From Mycobacterium kyorinense (GTDB taxonomy: Bacteria > Actinomycetota > Actinomycetes > Mycobacteriales > Mycobacteriaceae): 64,000 nucleotides of DNA. Shown here piece after piece: positions 34,107 through 42,223 of the stretch; within the stretch, counting starts at the first letter, position 1; the number at the start of each line of letters is the position of its first letter. The stretch lies in NCBI RefSeq assembly GCF_002101735.1, contig NZ_LQPE01000164.1, positions 1 to 64,000 on the forward strand. Reading direction: 5' to 3'. Below the pieces are notes generated by a model. That model saw nothing but the letters and a program-made list of their open reading frames with translations. It searched no databases and was not told the DNA's origin. A program made the translations under genes and the position numbers.

Positions 34107-35678
34107 ATGGCCGTCACACTGACTGCCCCGGAGCTGACGCACGCAGGCCGGCACCGGGCTCCCAGCCGGGACGGGATGCGCGGCAACCCGTGGTGGACGT
34201 TGATCGCGGTTTCGCTCGGCGTCATCATGGTCGGTCTCGACGCCTCCGTGGTGGCCATCGCCAACCCGCGCATCGCCACCGACCTGCACGCGTCGCTGTC
34301 GGACCTGCAGTGGATCACCGACGCCTACATGCTGGCGCTGGCCTCGCTGCTGATCTTCGGCGGAAAGCTCGGCGACCGATTCGGCCGTCGTCAGATGTTT
34401 TTCATCGGTGTGGTCGGGTTTGCCGCGACGTCGGTGGGCATCGGGCTGATCGGCACGGTCGGCGGCGTCATCGCCCTGCGCACCCTGCAGGGGGTGTTCG
34501 GGGCGCTGCTGATGCCGAGCACCCTGGCCATCGTCCGGGCCGCATTCCCGCCGGAAAAGCTCAACGCCGCCGTCGGGATCTGGGGCGCCGCGTCGGGTGT
34601 GTCGATCGCGGCCGGGCCCATCGTCGGCGGCCTGCTGGTCGAGCATGTCAGCTGGGAATCGGTGTTTTACATCAATGCGCCGATCGCGGCCGCCGCCTTG
34701 TTGATCGGCGCGCGCGCGATCGTCGAGACGCGCAGCGCCGGCGAGCACCATCTCGACATCCCGGGGATCGCCACGCTGTCGGGCGGGCTGTTCTTGATCG
34801 TGTTCGGGTTGATCAAAGCCCAGAACTGGGGCTGGCTGGCCGGCCGGACGCTCGGTGTGCTGCTGGCGGGCCTGGCGGCGCTGGCGGTGTTCGTGCTGAT
34901 CGAACTGCGCGCAGCCGAGCCGCTGCTGCCGATGCGGCTGTTCGCCAACCGGTCGCTGTCGATCGGCACCGCGGTGGTCGTCATCGACTTCTTCGCGCTG
35001 TTCGGCGCGGTGTTCTTCTTGTCGCTGTACCTGCAGAACGTGCAGGGCTACTCCCCCGTCGAGACCGGTGTGCGCACGCTGCCGCTGAGCCTGACGCTGA
35101 TGGTGACGGCCCCGCTCAGTGGCTGGCTGACCGAGAAGTTCGGGCCGCGCCCGGCCATGGTCGTCGGGCTGGGCGCCGTCGCTGGAGGGCTGTTCTCGCT
35201 GGCGTTCCTGCGCGCCGACTCCGGGTACGACGCGCTGTGGCCGGCATTCGTCTTGCTGGGTGCTGGGATCGGCCTGGTACTGACCGCCAGCTCGGACGCC
35301 ATCGTCGGAAACGCCAGCGTCGACGACGCCGGACTGGCCGGCGGCCTGCAGAGCACCGCCGTGCAGCTGGGCGGAGTGTTGGGCACCACGATTCTGGGCT
35401 CGGTGGTGTCGAGCCGGGTCGGTTCGGTGCTCGTCGAGCAGCTCACCGCGGCCGGCACGCCGGCGCCGATCGCCGCAAAACTGACGGCTGCGAAAGAGCT
35501 TGTGGCCCAAGGTGTTACGCCGACAGTCCCGGGCATGCCCGCCCCGCTGGCGCATGCGGTAGCGCAGGGTAGCCACGGCGCGTTCATGGTTGGGCTGCAC
35601 GCCTCGATGGTGGTGGCCGCCGTGGCAGCGGCTGTCGGCGCGGTGCTGGCGCTGTACGTGCGTCGCGGCGAGGGTTAG
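34107..35678 (+). CDS. MFS drug exporter, DHA2 (EmrB/QacA) family
   Basis: A 523-residue, about 14-helix proton-driven exporter. LGVIMVGLDASVVAIANPRI is helix 1, with the family Asp. DAYMLALASLLIFGGKLGDRFGRR is the motif A region, followed by ISIAAGP-like GVSIAAGPIVGGLL (motif C). A hydrophilic N-terminus of about 28 residues precedes helix 1. It sits between Rv3050c- and nrdE-like genes, where I do not recall such a gene in M. tuberculosis, so it looks like a lineage insertion. It converges with the next TetR gene, sharing 4 bp. Confidence 0.85.
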   Translation: MAVTLTAPELTHAGRHRAPSRDGMRGNPWWTLIAVSLGVIMVGLDASVVAIANPRIATDLHASLSDLQWITDAYMLALASLLIFGGKLGDRFGRRQMFFIGVVGFAATSVGIGLIGTVGGVIALRTLQGVFGALLMPSTLAIVRAAFPPEKLNAAVGIWGAASGVSIAAGPIVGGLLVEHVSWESVFYINAPIAAAALLIGARAIVETRSAGEHHLDIPGIATLSGGLFLIVFGLIKAQNWGWLAGRTLGVLLAGLAALAVFVLIELRAAEPLLPMRLFANRSLSIGTAVVVIDFFALFGAVFFLSLYLQNVQGYSPVETGVRTLPLSLTLMVTAPLSGWLTEKFGPRPAMVVGLGAVAGGLFSLAFLRADSGYDALWPAFVLLGAGIGLVLTASSDAIVGNASVDDAGLAGGLQSTAVQLGGVLGTTILGSVVSSRVGSVLVEQLTAAGTPAPIAAKLTAAKELVAQGVTPTVPGMPAPLAHAVAQGSHGAFMVGLHASMVVAAVAAAVGAVLALYVRRGEG

Positions 35679-36409
35679 CTGGCTTCGCGCGGCGCCGCGC
35701 TGTGAATCGGCAAGTCGGGATCCATCTCGATGCCGAGCAGCTCCGCGGTGCCGCCGATCACGCCCATCATGATGGTCGTCAGATGCTCGACGAACTTGTC
35801 GTGGGGCATGCGGCGCGGGCTGTCGGGCTCGGGGCCGAGCCACCAGTCGGTGGCCGACTGGGCCGACCCGAACGCGGCGAACGCGGCGAGTTCGATCGCG
35901 GCACGGTCGAGCTGCATCTCGCGCAGCTCGTTGTTGAACATCTCGGCCATCGCCAGGGTGATCTCGCGGCCCTCGTTGAGCGCCCGCATCGTCGACTCGG
36001 AGCGCTCGGGGAAGCGGCCCTGGATGAAAAACCGCAGCACGTTGGGATGTTGCTCGACGAGGTTGACGTACTCCTCGACACTGCGCCGGATGATGTCGCG
36101 AGCCGAGTTGGTGGCGAAGTCGACCGACGGGAAGACCGCCGCCCACAACATGTCGCGCAGCCGTTCGCCGATCGCCTGGAAAAGGTCGGATTTGTCGTGG
36201 AAATGCCGGTAGATCTTGGGTTTGGCGGTGCCGGCCTCTTCGGCGATCTCCCGCACGCTCAATTCGGGTCCCAGCCGGTCGATGGCGCGGAAAGCCGCCT
36301 CGACAATCTCGTCGCGCACCTTCTTGCGGTGTTCGCGCCAGCGTTCGCTGCGCGCGTCGACCTTGCCCCCGGGTCTGGGGCCCGGGTGGGGTCGAGGGAT
36401 TCTCACCAC
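35675..36409 (-). CDS. TetR family regulator
   Basis: A 244-residue regulator. HTH: EIVEAAFRAIDRLGPELSV then EEAGTAKPKIYRHFHDKSD, about residues 30-75. The C-terminal domain is rich in aromatic and acidic residues (SATDWWLGPEPDSPRRMPHD). I start at GTG 36409 (VVRIPRPHPG), since the frame upstream to 36484 runs into the palindrome behind nrdE; GTG 36406 is equivalent. No target site stands out. Confidence 0.75.
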   Translation of the reverse strand: MVRIPRPHPGPRPGGKVDARSERWREHRKKVRDEIVEAAFRAIDRLGPELSVREIAEEAGTAKPKIYRHFHDKSDLFQAIGERLRDMLWAAVFPSVDFATNSARDIIRRSVEEYVNLVEQHPNVLRFFIQGRFPERSESTMRALNEGREITLAMAEMFNNELREMQLDRAAIELAAFAAFGSAQSATDWWLGPEPDSPRRMPHDKFVEHLTTIMMGVIGGTAELLGIEMDPDLPIHSAAPREAS

Positions 36410-36456
36410 GTCAAGCACTTTACCGCGTTGCGGTCGCTGACCTGGGAAGACCGCTT

Positions 36457-36514
36457 GCCGAGTGTGAAACCCACGACGCGACACGCCGCGGAACCGTCGC
36501 CATTCACACTCGGC
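36457..36514. repeat. Long inverted repeat behind nrdE (dispersed palindrome type)
   Basis: GCCGAGTGTGAA (36457-36468) pairs perfectly with TTCACACTCGGC (36503-36514) across 34 bp. It lies 11 bp after the nrdE stop and may act as terminator. A similar element, with the same outer GCCGA-TGTG pattern and a shared ACGCGAC(A/G)CGCC interior, is at 46401-46461. Confidence 0.6.
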
Positions 36515-36524
36515 GCAAGGCCGG

Positions 36525-39500
36525 CTACAGCATGCAGGACACGCAGCCTTCGACCTCGGTGCCTTCCAGCGCCATTTGCCGCAGCCGGATGTAGTAAAGC
36601 GTCTTGATCCCCTTGCGCCAGGCGTAGATCTGCGCCTTGTTGACGTCGCGGGTGGTCGCGGTGTCTTTGAAGAACAGCGTCAGGCTCAGCCCTTGGTCCA
36701 CATGCTGGGTGGCCGCGGCGTAGGTGTCGATGATCTTCTCGTAACCGATTTCGTAGGCGTCCTGGTAGTACTCCAGGTTGTCGTTGGTCATGTACGGCGC
36801 CGGGTAGTAAACCCGGCCGATCTTGCCTTCCTTGCGGATTTCGATCTTCGACACGATCGGGTGGATCGAACTGGTCGAGTGGTTGATGTAGGAGATCGAC
36901 CCGGTCGGCGGCACCGCCTGCAGGTTCTGGTTGTAGATGCCGTGCGCCTGCACCGATTCCTTGAGCCGCCGCCAGTCGTTCTGGTCGGGGATGCGGATAC
37001 CGGCATCGGCGAAGAGCTGACGTACCTTGGGGGTCTTGGGCTCCCAGACCTGCTCGGTGTACTTGTCGAAGAACTCCCCCGACGCGTACTTGGACCGCTC
37101 GAAGCCCTTGAAGTGCGTACCCCGCTCGATCGCAATGCGATTCGACGCCCGCAGCGCATGGTAGAGCACTGTGTAGAAGTAGATGTTGGTGAAGTCGATG
37201 CCCTCTTCGGAGCCGTAGAAGATCCGTTCGCGGGCCAGATACCCGTGCAGGTTCATCTGCCCGAGCCCGATCGCGTGAGATTCGTTGTTGCCCTGCTCGA
37301 TCGAGGGCACCGAGTAGATGTGGGTCTGGTCGCTGACCGCCGTCAGCGCCCGGATCGCCACCTCGATGGTCTGTGCGAAATCAGGCGAGTCCATGGTCTT
37401 GGCGATGTTCAGCGACCCCAGGTTGCACGAGATGTCTTTGCCCACTTTGGCGTACGAGAGATCCTCGTTGAACAGCGACGGCGTGGACACTTGCAGGATC
37501 TCCGAGCACAGGTTGGAGTGGGTGATCTTGCCTTCAATGGGATTAGCCCGGTTCACCGTGTCCTCGAACATGATGTACGGGTAGCCGGATTCGAACTGCA
37601 GCTCAGCCAGCGTCTGGAAGAATTCGCGCGCTTTGATTTTGGTCTTGCGGATGCGCGAGTCGTCGACCATTTCGTAGTACTTCTCGGTGACCGAGATGTC
37701 GGCGAACGGCAGCCCGTAGACGCGTTCGACGTCGTACGGCGAGAACAGGTACATGTCCTCGTTCTTCTTGGCCAGCTCGAAGGTGATGTCGGGAATCACC
37801 ACGCCGAGGCTCAGGGTCTTGATCCGGATCTTCTCGTCGGCGTTTTCGCGTTTGGTGTCCAGGAAGCGATAGATGTCGGGGTGATGCGCGTGCAGGTATA
37901 CCGCGCCGGCGCCTTGGCGCGCGCCGAGCTGGTTGGCGTAGGAGAACGAGTCCTCGAGCAGCTTCATGATCGGGATGACGCCCGAGCTCTGGTTCTCGAT
38001 GTTCTTGATCGGCGCGCCGTGTTCACGAATGTTGCTCAGCAGCAACGCAACTCCCCCGCCGCGCTTGGACAGCTGCAGAGCGGAGTTGATGGAGCGCCCG
38101 ATGGACTCCATGTTGTCTTCGATGCGAAGGAGGAAGCAGTTGTGCACGACCGTGCCGCGAATCGTGTAGGTGTGCGTGCCATCGACGTGAAGGTTGTACA
38201 CCGTCGCCGGAACTTCGTGCGTACGCTTCAGTTCGCGGATTCCGTACACGTGCCGCCCATGCACAACCTGATAAGTCTTGCGCGACGACCCTTTTCGACC
38301 TAGGTAGTTGTGCAGGTTCTTGCCGACATCGAAAATGAACTCTTCATTCGTGCCGGGCAGCCCGGGGACGAATACCTGCCCCGTCACATTGCCTGCTTGA
38401 TTGACGTACTGGCGGACGGTGGACACGATGCCGACTCGGCGCAGGAGGAGTTGTACCTGATCGACCAGTTCGGGGTTCACCAGGTCGAGCATCATCCCGC
38501 CGGTGGTGCAGCACCCGTCGCCGCGGAACAGCCCGTCCAAGAGTCCACGCTGGAACTCTTCGTCGGCTGTCAAGACGTCGTGGGACAACCGCTTTGTGTG
38601 ATACGCCGTCCCAACCATGGAGAGGAACAGCGAGGCGACCACCATGCTGTTGCAGATCATGCGGACCGACTGGTCCGACACGCTGTGGTGGACAGCCAGG
38701 TCGGCCGCGAATACTCGTTTGAACGCCGCGCCCAACTCCTGTTGGTACTCGAGTTCGTGTGCGCCGAGCGTGAAGTGAATGCCGTTGGCGATCATGCCGT
38801 CTGAGCCTGACCGCTTGGAGACGTGTCCTTCGGCGATGTACCAACCAAGGATGAGGCCGAGGTCGTACGACTCCTCGACATAGCGGTTCACAGAGACAAA
38901 GCGCATGCGGTGACGCTGCTTGCTGCGGTGTTTCAAGTCGGAGTTGACCTTGCGGATGAGACCGTCGACCTCTTCGTACACCCCCGAGCCGACATACTTC
39001 ATCAGGTCATAGATCCGCCGCTCGCGTCGCTGGAGCGGTGCCGCCGTCACGATGAAGTCGCTAGCCTGAACGTCTTTGGCAGCGAGCCAAACAAATCCGT
39101 TGAACGGATCGGCGCCGTCGCCTTCGATGAGCGTCTCGACTTCCCGCGTCGTCCACACGAGGATCGGATGCTCTGGAGTGCACCGGATGGGCTCTTTGTG
39201 CCCGAAGTGCGAAATCGACACCAGAGGTTGGTCGTTGGGATTCTCGACAACGGACTCGACAACGGAGAAGGACCCGTCGTGCGAGAGCACCCGGTCACCC
39301 GGCTGCAAAGACTCGATCGCCTTCGGACCTTCAGGTGTATCCACTGGCGTTCCGGCTGGGAAACACGAAACTGGCTCGCCGCGTTGCTTTTTGCCGGAAT
39401 TGAGGAACGTCGGGGTGGCCGGCTGGAACCGGCCGTCGATGATCTCGTCGACCAGCTTCTCGGCCAGCCCCGTGTCCCCGGCCGCCAAAGTCAGCGCCAC

Positions 39501-39920
39501 CATCACGACGCGGTCCTCGAAGCGCTCCAGGTAGCGCTTGCCGTCGAAGGTCTTGAGCGTGTAGGAGGTGTAGTACTTGAAGGCGCCGAGGAACGTCGGG
39601 AACCGAAACTTCTTGGCATAGGCCCGATCCAGCAGGCTCTTGACGAAGTTGCGCGAATACTGGTCGAGAACCTCACGCTCGTAATAGTTCTCGCGGATCA
39701 GGTAGTCGAGCTTCTCGTCCTGGTTGTGGAAGAAGACGGTGTTCTGGTTGACGTGCTGCAGGAAGTACTGGTGCGCGGCTTCGCGGTCCTTGTCGAACTG
39801 GATCTTGCCGTCGGCGTCGTACAGATTCAGCATCGCGTTCAGGGCGTGATAATCCGTCTCGCCCGGCAATGCGTGCCCGGCGGGCGTTACACGCTCTGCA
39901 GTTGCGGCGGTTGGGGGCAC
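36525..39920 (-). CDS. nrdE: Ribonucleotide reductase class Ib alpha subunit, intein-containing precursor
   Basis: The catalytic subunit reducing NDPs to dNDPs. The 1131-residue precursor is 722 residues of NrdE plus a 409-residue intein (residues 186-594). The spliced protein regains [21 protein letters not shown], with the first active-site redox cysteine. It also has [18 protein letters not shown] and the C-terminal CVSCML redox pair. I start at GTG 39920 because GGAAGGA lies 6 bp upstream; a TTG at 39935 is also in frame. It overlaps nrdI by 34 bp in the order nrdH-nrdI-nrdE. Loss of splicing should abolish function. Confidence 0.95.
   Translation of the reverse strand: [1131 protein letters not shown]
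38139..39365 (-). other. NrdE intein with LAGLIDADG homing endonuclease
   Basis: The insert runs from Cys (TGT at 39365-39363) to Asn (AAC at 38141-38139) and is followed by Cys, the first C-extein residue. Splicing blocks: A, [29 protein letters not shown] (T-x-x-H); F/[15 protein letters not shown] then GTVVHN with the penultimate His. Two dodecapeptide-like endonuclease motifs, [13 protein letters not shown] and [11 protein letters not shown], retain acidic residues, so homing activity may survive. The insertion is exactly at the conserved active-site cysteine codon. The reading frame is intact throughout. Confidence 0.93.
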
Positions 39921-40336
39921 GTGTCGTCCTTCCAAAAGTCAGCCAGACCCGCACGGACGGCCTCTACGTCGTCCGGGGTTCCCATCAGTTCGAACCGGTA
40001 CAGGTACGGAACGCCACACTTGCGGGACACCACATTGCCCGCATAGGCGAATTCGGCACCGAAGTTGTTGTTGCCCGCGGCGATGACCCCACGGATCAAC
40101 GAGCGGTTGTGCTCGTTGTTCAAAAAGGCGATCACCTGCTTGGGGACGTAGCCGCCGTCGTTGATGTCCGGGGTGGCGCGGCCACCGCCGTAGGTCGGCA
40201 GCACCAGGACGTACGGCCTGTCCACCTCGATGCGGCCGTGCAGCGGTATCCGCGTGGCGGGAATGCCCAGCTTCTGCACGAAGCGGTGGGTGTTCTCCGA
40301 CACCGACGAGAAATAGACCAGGCTGCACGACGGCAC
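39887..40336 (-). CDS. nrdI: Flavodoxin-like NrdI
   Basis: A 149-residue flavodoxin that supplies oxidant for the dimanganese-tyrosyl radical of NrdF. LVYFSSVSENTHRFVQKLG is the FMN phosphate loop, with LPTYGGGRATPDINDGGYVP and AAGNNNFGAEFAYAG as the NrdI-specific segments. The start is GTG 40336, with AGGAG 6-10 bp upstream and 9 bp after the nrdH stop. Confidence 0.95.
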   Translation of the reverse strand: MPSCSLVYFSSVSENTHRFVQKLGIPATRIPLHGRIEVDRPYVLVLPTYGGGRATPDINDGGYVPKQVIAFLNNEHNRSLIRGVIAAGNNNFGAEFAYAGNVVSRKCGVPYLYRFELMGTPDDVEAVRAGLADFWKDDTCPQPPQLQSV

Positions 40337-40345
40337 GGCAATCTC

Positions 40346-40585
40346 CTAGGCGGTCAGCGCGGCACCGGCAAGCGCCTTGATCCGGTCCGGCCGGAAGCCC
40401 GACCAGTGCTCGTTGCCGGCCACCACGACGGGAGCCTGCAGGTAGCCCAGCGCCATGACGTAGTCGCGCGCCTCGCTGTCAATCGAGATGTCGACCTTCT
40501 CGTACGGGATGCCCTCTTTGTCCAGCGCCTTGTAGGTGGCGTTGCACTGCACACATGCCGGCTTGGTGTAGACGGTGATGCTCAT
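40346..40585 (-). CDS. nrdH: Glutaredoxin-like NrdH redoxin
   Basis: A 79-residue electron donor for NrdE. The redox motif CVQC is at residues 11-14, and the NrdH signature WSGFRPD is at 61-67. It is reduced by thioredoxin reductase in known systems. It is first in the nrdHIE operon, which is preceded by NrdR-like boxes at 40770-40816. Confidence 0.95.
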   Translation of the reverse strand: MSITVYTKPACVQCNATYKALDKEGIPYEKVDISIDSEARDYVMALGYLQAPVVVAGNEHWSGFRPDRIKALAGAALTA

Positions 40586-40769
40586 CGGCGGTACGGCTCC
40601 TCTGCTGGGAAGGGACTGGCAACTACTCGGTACTGCATGTGCGCTGTTGGTTCAGCAGACCGTCACGCCCCGGAATTCCCCTGTTCGCCGACCGCGTAGG
40701 CCGGCTCATTGATCCCTGCCCTGGCGGCCCGGCTGACCGGGTGAACCCGGGGCCTGTCGGTGTGCTGAA

Positions 40770-40816
40770 ACACTACACCTAGTGGGTGACAATAAGAAGG
40801 GATACAACATCTTCTG
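40770..40816. promoter_or_regulatory. Paired NrdR-like boxes upstream of nrdHIE
   Basis: ACACTACACCTAGTG (40770-40784) and ATACAACATCTTCTG (40802-40816) start 32 bp apart and agree at 10 of 15 positions. The first is nearly identical to the nrdF2 box at 31691. Confidence 0.6.
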
Positions 40817-40946
40817 AACAACATTCGTGAAATTCCCTGGTCGTAAGCCTGCGTCCCACCTCCTCATCGGCGTGTCGTAGATCACAATTCGGCCTCGTCG
40901 GCCCTACCCGGGGCATGCGGACACGTCTACCATCGGCCACCGACAG

Positions 40947-40978
40947 GCGACGCCCGGAAGCGGCCTTCCGGGCGTCGC
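40947..40978 (-). terminator. Strong stem-loop after the FMN reductase gene
   Basis: GCGACGCCCGGAA and TTCCGGGCGTCGC form a perfect 13-bp stem around a 6-base loop, 16 bp past the minus-strand stop at 40994. There is no U-tract, as is usual for mycobacterial hairpin terminators. Confidence 0.65.
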
Positions 40979-40993
40979 TCAGCAAACGAATAT

Positions 40994-41539
40994 TCAGCTC
41001 ACTTCGGCGGCCAGTTTGCCGACCACGTCGCGCACATTGGCGGTGAGCTCGGCATGCTCGCTGGGATGCTTGCCGTCCAGCGACTTCAGCGGCACCGACA
41101 GCTTGATCGCCTCGACCACGCGAGGACCGGCGATGCCGAACGACTTGCGGGTCTCGTCGTGCGCCCACACCCCGCCATAGCGGCCCTGCGACCCGCCGAT
41201 GACGGCCAGCGGCTTGCCTTTTAGCGCGCTGTTGCCGAAGGGCCGGGACAGCCAGTCGATCGCGTTCTTGATCACCGCGGGGATGGTGCCGTTGTATTCC
41301 GGGGTGACGACCAGGGCGGCGTCGGCCTCGGCCGCCGCGGCACGCAATGCGGTGACCCCCGCCGGCACGTCGGCCTCGTTGTCGATGTCCTCGTTGTAGA
41401 ACGGCAGCTCGCCCAGTCCGTCGAAGACGGTCACCGCGACGCTGTCGGGGGCGACGTCCGCCGCCAACTGGGCGATCTGTCGATTGACCGAGGCTGCACG
41501 CAGGCTGCCCACCAAAGCCATGATCTTGATGTCCGGCAC
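40994..41539 (-). CDS. NADPH-dependent FMN reductase (Rv3054c-like)
   Basis: A 181-residue flavodoxin-fold quinone/FMN reductase. The FMN loop GSLRAASVNRQ is followed by DGLGELPFYNEDID and the TPEYNGTIPAVIKNAIDWLSR active-site segment, then GGSQGRYGG. GTG 41539 is chosen (GGAAGGGA upstream, family-like N-terminus PDIKIMALVG); the frame is open to 41677. It is divergent from a TetR gene, with a 24-bp palindrome between them. Confidence 0.85.
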   Translation of the reverse strand: MPDIKIMALVGSLRAASVNRQIAQLAADVAPDSVAVTVFDGLGELPFYNEDIDNEADVPAGVTALRAAAAEADAALVVTPEYNGTIPAVIKNAIDWLSRPFGNSALKGKPLAVIGGSQGRYGGVWAHDETRKSFGIAGPRVVEAIKLSVPLKSLDGKHPSEHAELTANVRDVVGKLAAEVS

Positions 41540-41581
41540 TTCGGGATTCCCTTCCGTTGTTGGTCTACATCCTTGCACGAC

Positions 41582-41605
41582 CAAACCGGACCGTAGTCCG
41601 GTTTG
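41582..41605. promoter_or_regulatory. Perfect 24-bp palindromic operator
   Basis: CAAACCGGAC-CGTA-GTCCGGTTTG has fully matching 10-bp arms. It lies 42 bp before the FMN reductase start and 12 bp before the TACAGT -10 of the divergent TetR gene, so autoregulation by that TetR is the natural reading. Confidence 0.75.
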
Positions 41606-41629
41606 TTCCGTCCGCGTTACAGTGCAGTG

Positions 41630-42223
41630 GTGAGCGTCGCCGATCGCTCGGGTGAGCTGCCCGTTTCCGCCCCGCAAGAACGCGGTGACGCGGCGCGCAA
41701 CCGCGAACTATTGCTGCAGGCGGCGCGGCGGCTGATCGCCGAGCGGGGCGCCGACGCCGTCACGATGGACGACATCGCCGCCGCCGCCGGCGTCGGCAAG
41801 GGCACGGTCTTCCGCCGGTTCGGCAGCCGCGCCGGGCTGATGATGGTGCTGCTCGACGAGGACGAGAGGGCTAGCCAGCAGGCGTTCCTGTTCGGTCCGC
41901 CGCCACTGGGCCCGGATGCGCCGCCGCTGGATCGGCTGCTGGCCTTCGGCCGCGAGCGACTCTGCTTCGTGCACACCCACCACGCACTGCTCTCCGCGGC
42001 TAGCCACGAGGCCCGCTACAGTGCTCCCGCCGCGGTGCTGCACACCCATGTGCGGATTCTGCTGGAAACGGCTGGCACAACCGGAGACCTCGACGTCCAA
42101 ACCGACGCGCTGCTCGCCCTGCTCGATGCCGACTACGTCGAGCACCAACTGCACCGCGGCCACACCCTGGACACGTTGGGCGACGCGTGGGAAAGCTTGG
42201 CGCGCAAGCTTTGCGGCGTATGA
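41630..42223 (+). CDS. TetR family regulator (Rv3055-like)
   Basis: A 197-residue regulator. HTH: NRELLLQAARRLIAERGADA then AAAAGVGKGTVFRRFGSRAG, about residues 25-70. GTG 41630 is preferred: TACAGT (41618-41623) ends 6 bp upstream, so the transcript would be leaderless; GTG 41627 is adjacent. Its likely operator is the 24-bp palindrome at 41582. dinB2 overlaps its stop (ATGA), tying the regulator to the polymerase in one transcript. Confidence 0.83.
   Translation: MSVADRSGELPVSAPQERGDAARNRELLLQAARRLIAERGADAVTMDDIAAAAGVGKGTVFRRFGSRAGLMMVLLDEDERASQQAFLFGPPPLGPDAPPLDRLLAFGRERLCFVHTHHALLSAASHEARYSAPAAVLHTHVRILLETAGTTGDLDVQTDALLALLDADYVEHQLHRGHTLDTLGDAWESLARKLCGV

Larger units (their letters stand above)
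40586..40993. other. 408-bp gene-free region between nrdH and the FMN reductase gene
   Basis: It holds the nrdHIE promoter and leader, two NrdR-like boxes (40770-40816) and a strong stem-loop (40947-40978) behind the FMN reductase gene. Apart from these I see no credible coding frame; the open minus frame at 40779-41168 is an antisense-type shadow. Confidence 0.6.

Noticed and set aside
34044..36146. A 700-codon minus frame opposite the MFS gene
   Set aside because: Gln/Arg/His/Asp-rich shadow; the MFS frame has proper helices and motifs.
38139..39365. Insert in nrdE as an IS element or frameshift
   Set aside because: The reading frame is intact, and intein splicing blocks with Cys1, His-Asn and Cys+1 are all present.
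40779..41168. Minus-strand frame in the nrdH/FMN reductase gap as a gene
   Set aside because: Composition is shadow-like; most of its length overlaps the FMN reductase coding region in another frame and the terminator stem.
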